DNA of 64,000 bases from positions 56,001 through 120,000 of the forward strand of contig NZ_KB373315.1 of the NCBI RefSeq assembly GCF_000314795.2. Reading direction: 5' to 3'. The DNA is from Streptococcus sp. F0442 (lineage in GTDB: Bacteria; Bacillota; Bacilli; Lactobacillales; Streptococcaceae). The position numbers and the translations under genes are program-made. Position 1 is the stretch's first letter, and each line of letters begins with the position of its first letter. The notes under the pieces were generated by a model. The model worked only from the letters and a program-made list of their open reading frames with translations, made no database searches and was not told the DNA's origin. Below are positions 58,092-64,000 of the stretch, piece by piece.

Positions 58092-59030
58092 ATGATTGAG
58101 TTTGAAAAACCAAATATAACAAAAATTGATGAAAATAAAGATTATGGCGTATTTGTAGTAGAGCCACTTGAACGTGGTTATGGTACAACGCTTGGAAACT
58201 CACTTCGTCGTGTACTTCTAGCTTCACTTCCAGGTGCAGCTGTCACTTCAATCAACATTGAAGGTGTACTCCACGAATTTGATACCGTTCCAGGAGTCCG
58301 TGAAGACGTTATGCAAATTATTCTTAACGTTAAAGGAATCGCTGTTAAGTCTTACGTCCAAGACGAAAAGATTATTGAACTTGATGTAGAAGGACCTGCA
58401 GAAATTACTGCTGGTGATATTCTTACAGATAGTGACATCGAAATTGTAAACCCTGATCATTATCTATTTACAATCGGAGAAGGAGCATCTTTGAAAGCAA
58501 CGCTTACTGTAAACAGTGGACGTGGCTATGTTCCAGCTGATCAAAACAAAAAAGATGATGCACCAGTGGGCACACTTGCTGTAGATTCAATCTATACGCC
58601 AGTGACAAAAGTCAATTACCAAGTTGAACCAGCTCGCGTTGGTAGCAACGATGGATTTGACAAGCTAACCCTTGAAATTTTGACAAATGGGACAATTATT
58701 CCAGAAGATGCCTTAGGTTTGTCTGCTCGTATTTTGACAGAACACCTTAATCTATTTACAAACTTGACTGAAATTGCTATTGCAACAGATGTCATGAAGG
58801 AAGTAGATACAACTTCTGATGATCGCATTTTAGAACGTACCATCGAAGAATTAGATCTTTCAGTTCGTTCATACAACTGTTTGAAACGTGCTGGCATTAA
58901 TACTGTTTACGATTTGACTGAAAAATCTGAAGCAGAAATGATGAAAGTTCGTAACTTGGGACGTAAGAGTCTTGAGGAAGTTAAAATCAAACTTGCCGAC
59001 TTAGGCCTTGGGTTAAAAAACGATAAATAG
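58092..59030 (+). CDS. rpoA: RNA polymerase alpha subunit
   Basis: A 312-residue subunit. The N-terminal assembly domain (about 1-230) has [20 protein letters not shown]. The C-terminal DNA/activator-binding domain (about 250-312) has [20 protein letters not shown] and [20 protein letters not shown]. Forty-five bases after rpsK, AGAGGGAGTATAGCAA precedes the ATG. Confidence 0.98.
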   Translation: MIEFEKPNITKIDENKDYGVFVVEPLERGYGTTLGNSLRRVLLASLPGAAVTSINIEGVLHEFDTVPGVREDVMQIILNVKGIAVKSYVQDEKIIELDVEGPAEITAGDILTDSDIEIVNPDHYLFTIGEGASLKATLTVNSGRGYVPADQNKKDDAPVGTLAVDSIYTPVTKVNYQVEPARVGSNDGFDKLTLEILTNGTIIPEDALGLSARILTEHLNLFTNLTEIAIATDVMKEVDTTSDDRILERTIEELDLSVRSYNCLKRAGINTVYDLTEKSEAEMMKVRNLGRKSLEEVKIKLADLGLGLKNDK

Positions 59031-59041
59031 AGGAGGAATAC

Positions 59042-59428
59042 ATGGCTTACCGTAAACTAGGACGCACTAGCTCACAACGTAAAGCAATGCTTCGCGATTT
59101 GACTACAGATCTTATCATCAATGAAGCAATTGTAACAACTGAAGCACGTGCAAAAGAAATCCGTAAATCAGTTGAAAAAATGATTACTTTGGGTAAACGT
59201 GGTGATTTGCATGCACGTCGTCAAGCTGCTGCATTCGTACGTAACGAAGTTGCATCACAAAACTTTGATGAAGAAACAGGTAAATATTCAGAAACAACTG
59301 CACTTCAAAAATTGTTCTCTGAATTAGCACCTCGTTATGCTGAGCGCAATGGTGGATATACTCGTATCCTTAAAACTGAACCACGTCGTGGGGATGCTTC
59401 GCCAATGGCTATCATCGAATTGGTATAA
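59042..59428 (+). CDS. rplQ: Ribosomal protein L17
   Basis: A 128-residue protein near the tunnel exit. [20 protein letters not shown] and [20 protein letters not shown]. Last gene of the cluster; AGAGGAGGAATAC precedes the ATG. Confidence 0.98.
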   Translation: MAYRKLGRTSSQRKAMLRDLTTDLIINEAIVTTEARAKEIRKSVEKMITLGKRGDLHARRQAAAFVRNEVASQNFDEETGKYSETTALQKLFSELAPRYAERNGGYTRILKTEPRRGDASPMAIIELV

Positions 59429-59495
59429 TATCATCAATTTTGTTGAGTGTTATGATGATGGAATACATTGTTATTCTTAGTCTAGCTCTGGTCTA

Positions 59496-59518
59496 CCGCT
59501 GGGGGTTTTCCCCAGCGG
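59496..59518. terminator. Strong hairpin after rplQ
   Basis: CCGCTGGGG and CCCCAGCGG form a perfect 9-bp stem. It lacks a U-tract, so it may pause or protect rather than terminate. Confidence 0.55.
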
Positions 59519-59548
59519 GAACACTCATCATACTAGATGAAATAGTAG

Positions 59549-59610
59549 ACGCTTGTTTACGAAATTGCTTTAAATTAAAACAATTTCGTAAGCAGGCGTT
59601 TTGTTTTTTG
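59549..59610 (+). terminator. Terminator of the ribosomal protein cluster
   Basis: ACGCTTGTTTACGAAATTG and CAATTTCGTAAGCAGGCGT pair around CTTTAAATTAAAA, followed by TTTGTTTTTTG. Confidence 0.88.
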
Positions 59611-59683
59611 TTTTCATCAGTAGTCTATAAAAACAAAAAATGATATAATGAAAGCCATATCTTAAAAAGAAGAAACGGATTCA

Positions 59684-60955
59684 ATGACAAAACAACAAGC
59701 AATCAAATTACTAAAAGATAAATACCTAAGTAACATGAAAGAAAGCACTGAACTCTTTGTTGGCGTCGAGTTAGAGTTTCCAATCGTAGAAATAAATGGA
59801 AACAAAACAAATATTGAAGTAACGAAAAAATTATTTCAAACCTTAGCAGATTTTCCTGAATTTGAGATCGAAAAAAAAGATCAAGACAATAACCCTATAC
59901 AATTAGTTCATATAGCATCAAAAGATCGCATCTTATTTGAATTAAGTTACAATACAATTGAATTTGCATTTGAGAGAGCTCATTCTATTCGTGAGGTTGC
60001 TGAACGCTTTGATTCCTATTTAAGTGTGATACAACCCATTTTACGAGAGGATAACCATGAAATCCAAGGGAAAGGAATCCATCCTCAGTGGAAAGAAAAC
60101 GATAATCGTCCGGTGAAAATTGAACGATACAAAATGTTGATGGCTTTTCTTGCAATGAAAGACACAGAGATGCAAACCCACTGCTATCCTTCATATGGAG
60201 CCTTTATTTGCGGAAACCAAGTTCAATTGGATGTTAGGCGAGATAATTATCTTCGGATCATTAATGCTTTTAATAAAATTGAAGCAGCAAAGGCTTACTT
60301 GTTTTCAAATTCAGAATTCATAGAAGAAGAATGGGATACAAGAGTCGCAAGAGATATTTTCTGGGAAAAATCATTGCATGGGTATTTTAAAGAAAATGTG
60401 GGCGTATATCCACAGGACTACAAAAACGAAGAAGATTTTTTTCATCATCTTTCTAAAACAGCTATCTTTACCGCTATACGGGAAAACAAATCCCTTTATT
60501 TTAAACCAATTCGAGTTGAAAACTATCTAGAAAAAAGGGAAATAAAGGCCTATACAGCTGATGGAGTAGAAGTTATCATCACACCATTAGAAGAGGATCT
60601 AAAACACCATCGAAGTTACCAATTTCAAGATCTGACAGCACGGGGAACGATAGAGTTTAGAAGTGTCTGTACTCAAGCATTAGAAAGGACATTTGCGCCA
60701 ATAGCATTCGAATTAGGCCTATTCGTTCAGTTAGAGAAACTAGAAAACTATTTAGAGACCTGTCCATTTTTTGCAACGGAAGGAACAAACTATCGAGAGC
60801 TCCGAAAAAAATATTCAAAGAAAAAATTAAGTGAAAAAGAAACGGAAAGTATTAAAAAGTTTTCAAAAGATCTTATTGAAATATCTAAAGCAGGATTATT
60901 AGAAAGAGAATATGGTGAAGGACAATACTTATTGATTAATAAGGAGATAGATTGA
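59684..60955 (+). CDS. GCS2-type glutamate-cysteine ligase-like protein
   Basis: A 423-residue ATP-grasp-like carboxylate-amine ligase of the GCS2 fold. VGVELEFPIVEINGNK gives the ExE metal site, ILFELSYNTIEFAF follows, and LTARGTIEFRSVCTQA matches the substrate region of gamma-glutamylcysteine synthetases. The length fits the plant/proteobacterial GshA or EgtA-like branches, not the streptococcal bifunctional GshF. The substrate is uncertain. Its own promoter is likely (TGATATAATG, 59641-59650). Shine-Dalgarno is weak (AAGAAGAAACGG). It lies alone before the rRNA operon. Confidence 0.72.
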   Translation: MTKQQAIKLLKDKYLSNMKESTELFVGVELEFPIVEINGNKTNIEVTKKLFQTLADFPEFEIEKKDQDNNPIQLVHIASKDRILFELSYNTIEFAFERAHSIREVAERFDSYLSVIQPILREDNHEIQGKGIHPQWKENDNRPVKIERYKMLMAFLAMKDTEMQTHCYPSYGAFICGNQVQLDVRRDNYLRIINAFNKIEAAKAYLFSNSEFIEEEWDTRVARDIFWEKSLHGYFKENVGVYPQDYKNEEDFFHHLSKTAIFTAIRENKSLYFKPIRVENYLEKREIKAYTADGVEVIITPLEEDLKHHRSYQFQDLTARGTIEFRSVCTQALERTFAPIAFELGLFVQLEKLENYLETCPFFATEGTNYRELRKKYSKKKLSEKETESIKKFSKDLIEISKAGLLEREYGEGQYLLINKEID

Positions 60956-61046
60956 GATAAAAAGCTTGTGTTTACAGGTTTTTTTCTTTTTACAATTTAT
61001 CATTTTAAAAAAACTTTCAAAAAAGTAAAATTTTTTAAAAAAGTTA

Positions 61047-61102
61047 TTGACAAGAGATCGTGTACGTGATATACTAATATAGTTGTCGCGAGAGAGCGAC
61101 AA
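61047..61102 (+). promoter_or_regulatory. rRNA operon promoter and leader hairpin
   Basis: TTGACA (61047-61052), exactly 17 bases, TATACT (61070-61075) is a near-ideal rRNA promoter. TTGTCGC-GAGAGA-GCGACAA (61083-61102) is a leader hairpin. A 16S processing stem follows: AACAAGACGAACCAATGTGC (from about 61119) pairs with the segment around 62792-62812 after the 16S. Confidence 0.85.
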
Positions 61103-61226
61103 AGACCTTTGAAAACTGAACAAGACGAACCAATGTGCAGGGCGCTATAACGGAAGTTATAGTAACTGAACAATAAAAAAACAATAAATCTGTCAGTGAC
61201 AGAATGAGTTTAAGACAAACAATTAT

Positions 61227-62781
<1,555 letters not shown>

Positions 62782-62828
62782 AAATGGAAGCCTGTACGTT
62801 GGTCTTGTTTAGTTTTGAGAGGTCTTGT

Positions 62829-62901
62829 GGGGCCTTAGCTCAGCTGGGAGAGCGCCTGCTTTGCACGCAGGAGGTCAGCGGTTCGATCCCGCTAGGCTCC
62901 A
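62829..62901 (+). tRNA. tRNA-Ala (TGC)
   Basis: A 73-nt tRNA in the 16S-23S spacer. The acceptor stem GGGGCCT/AGGCTCC has one G-U pair, the anticodon loop is TTTGCAC with TGC at 62862-62864, and the T-arm is GCGGTTCGATCCCGC. The 3' CCA is not encoded beyond the discriminator A. Confidence 0.98.
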
Positions 62902-63023
62902 TTAACACTTAAGGGTGTTAAGCTTGAACATTGAAAATTGAATATCTATATCAAATAGTAACAAGAAAATAAACCGAAACGCTGTAAATATTTAAAGAGT
63001 TTAGGTCGCAAGACCAAAAATAA

Positions 63024-64000
63024 GGTTAAGTTAATAAGGGCGCACGGTGGATGCCTTGGCACTAGAAGCCGAAGAAGGACGTGACAAACGACGAAATGCT
63101 TTGGGGAGCTGTAAGTAAGCGACGATCCAGAGATGTCCGAATGGGGGAACCCAACAGGTAATGCCTGTTACCCATATCTGTTAAGGATATGAGGAGGAAG
63201 ACGCAGTGAACTGAAACATCTAAGTAGCTGCAGGAAGAGAAAGCAAAAGCGATTGCCTTAGTAGCGGCGAGCGAAACGGCAGGAGGGCAAACCGAAGAGT
63301 TTACTCTTCGGGGTTGTAGGACTGCAATGTGGACTTAAAGATTATAGAAGAATGACATGGGAAGGTCAGCCAAAGAGAGTAAGAGCCTCGTATTCGAAAT
63401 AGTCTTTATACCTAGCAGTATCCTGAGTACGGCGAGACACGTGGAATCTCGTCGGAATCTGGGAGGACCATCTCCCAACCCTAAATACTCTCTAGTGACC
63501 GATAGTGAACCAGTACCGTGAGGGAAAGGTGAAAAGCACCCCGGGAGGGGAGTGAAATAGAACCTGAAACCGTGTGCCTACAACAAGTTCGAGCCCGTTA
63601 ATGGGTGAGAGCGTGCCTTTTGTAGAATGAACCGGCGAGTTACGATATGATGCGAGGTTAAGTTGAAGAGACGGAGCCGTAGGGAAACCGAGTCTGAACA
63701 GGGCGCAATAGTATTATGTCGTAGACCCGAAACCATGTGACCTACCCATGAGCAGGTTGAAGGTGAGGTAAAACTCACTGGAGGACCGAACCAGGGCACG
63801 TTGAAAAGTGCTTGGATGACTTGTGGGTAGCGGAGAAATTCCAAACGAACTTGGAGATAGCTGGTTCTCTCCGAAATAGCTTTAGGGCTAGCGTCGACAT
63901 TAAGATTCTTGGAGGTAGAGCACTGTTTGGGTGAGGGGTCCATCCCGGATTACCAATCTCAGATAAACTCCGAATGCCAATGAATTATGGTCGGCAGTCA
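63024..64000 (+). rRNA. 23S ribosomal RNA, 3' part beyond the window
   Basis: Begins GGTTAAGTTAATAAGGGCGC and continues ACGGTGGATGCCTTGGCAC, matching the start of bacterial 23S. About the first 977 bases (domains I and part of II) are present. A 122-base spacer separates it from the tRNA. Confidence 0.98.

Noticed and set aside
59440..59643. 67-codon frame after rplQ.
   Set aside because: It spans two hairpins including the operon terminator and has no convincing start site.

Overview
The window is chromosomal DNA from a low-GC Gram-positive coccus, most probably an oral (viridans) Streptococcus of the mitis/sanguinis kind. The evidence is the intact S10-spc-alpha ribosomal protein cluster, a 16S-tRNA-Ala-23S operon with streptococcal 16S sequence, CiaR-type small RNA genes, a WalR (VicR) box in front of a LysM protein, a CodY box in front of ilvD, and a T-box in front of the trp operon. 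No species is assigned.

Layout. 0-8.4 kb: V-type ATPase operon ntpI(partial)-K-E-C-F-[GNAT]-A-B-D; all five NtpK residues known to bind Na+ in Enterococcus hirae are present. 8.4-11.2 kb: LysM surface protein and a convergent MFS transporter. 11.2-12.1 kb: hairpin-rich repeats and two tandem, nearly identical CiaR-controlled csRNA genes. 12.1-14.3 kb: two small regulator/membrane-protein pairs (SdpR/SdpI type and XRE type), each with clear palindromic operators. 14.3-18.4 kb: a visibly AT-rich block holding a three-gene ABC-2 exporter flanked by two small ORFs, with related short sequences on both sides and repeats against the 3' end of rpmG; it looks acquired. 18.4-22 kb: rpmG, rpmF, an RHH/SPFH pair and ilvD. 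22-24.3 kb: a DUF262 + HEPN pair that looks like a defence module, then a MIP18-type Fe-S protein. 24.4-30.4 kb: hisS, thrC, a MATE exporter, a HAD phosphatase, a third csRNA, and a MarR/DUF1304 pair. 30.4-37.3 kb: T-box-controlled tryptophan operon trpE-trpGD(fused)-C-F-B-A. 37.3-44.5 kb: GH29 fucosidase, a candidate 23-residue peptide gene, polA (apparently leaderless), a CoA-binding protein, DUF975 protein and tgt. 44.6-59.4 kb: the rpsJ-to-rplQ ribosomal cluster with secY, adk, infA and rpoA, carrying several unusual intercistronic hairpins. 59.5-64 kb: a GCS2-type ligase and an rRNA operon that runs off the right edge.

The parts most worth a second look are the AT-rich exporter block with its two small ORFs, the duplicated csRNA block, the DUF262/HEPN pair, the TrpG-TrpD fusion with a retained internal ribosome binding site, the 71-bp tandem hairpins between the trp T-box and trpE, and the hairpin elements inside the ribosomal protein operon. 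No CRISPR array and no intact insertion sequence was seen.
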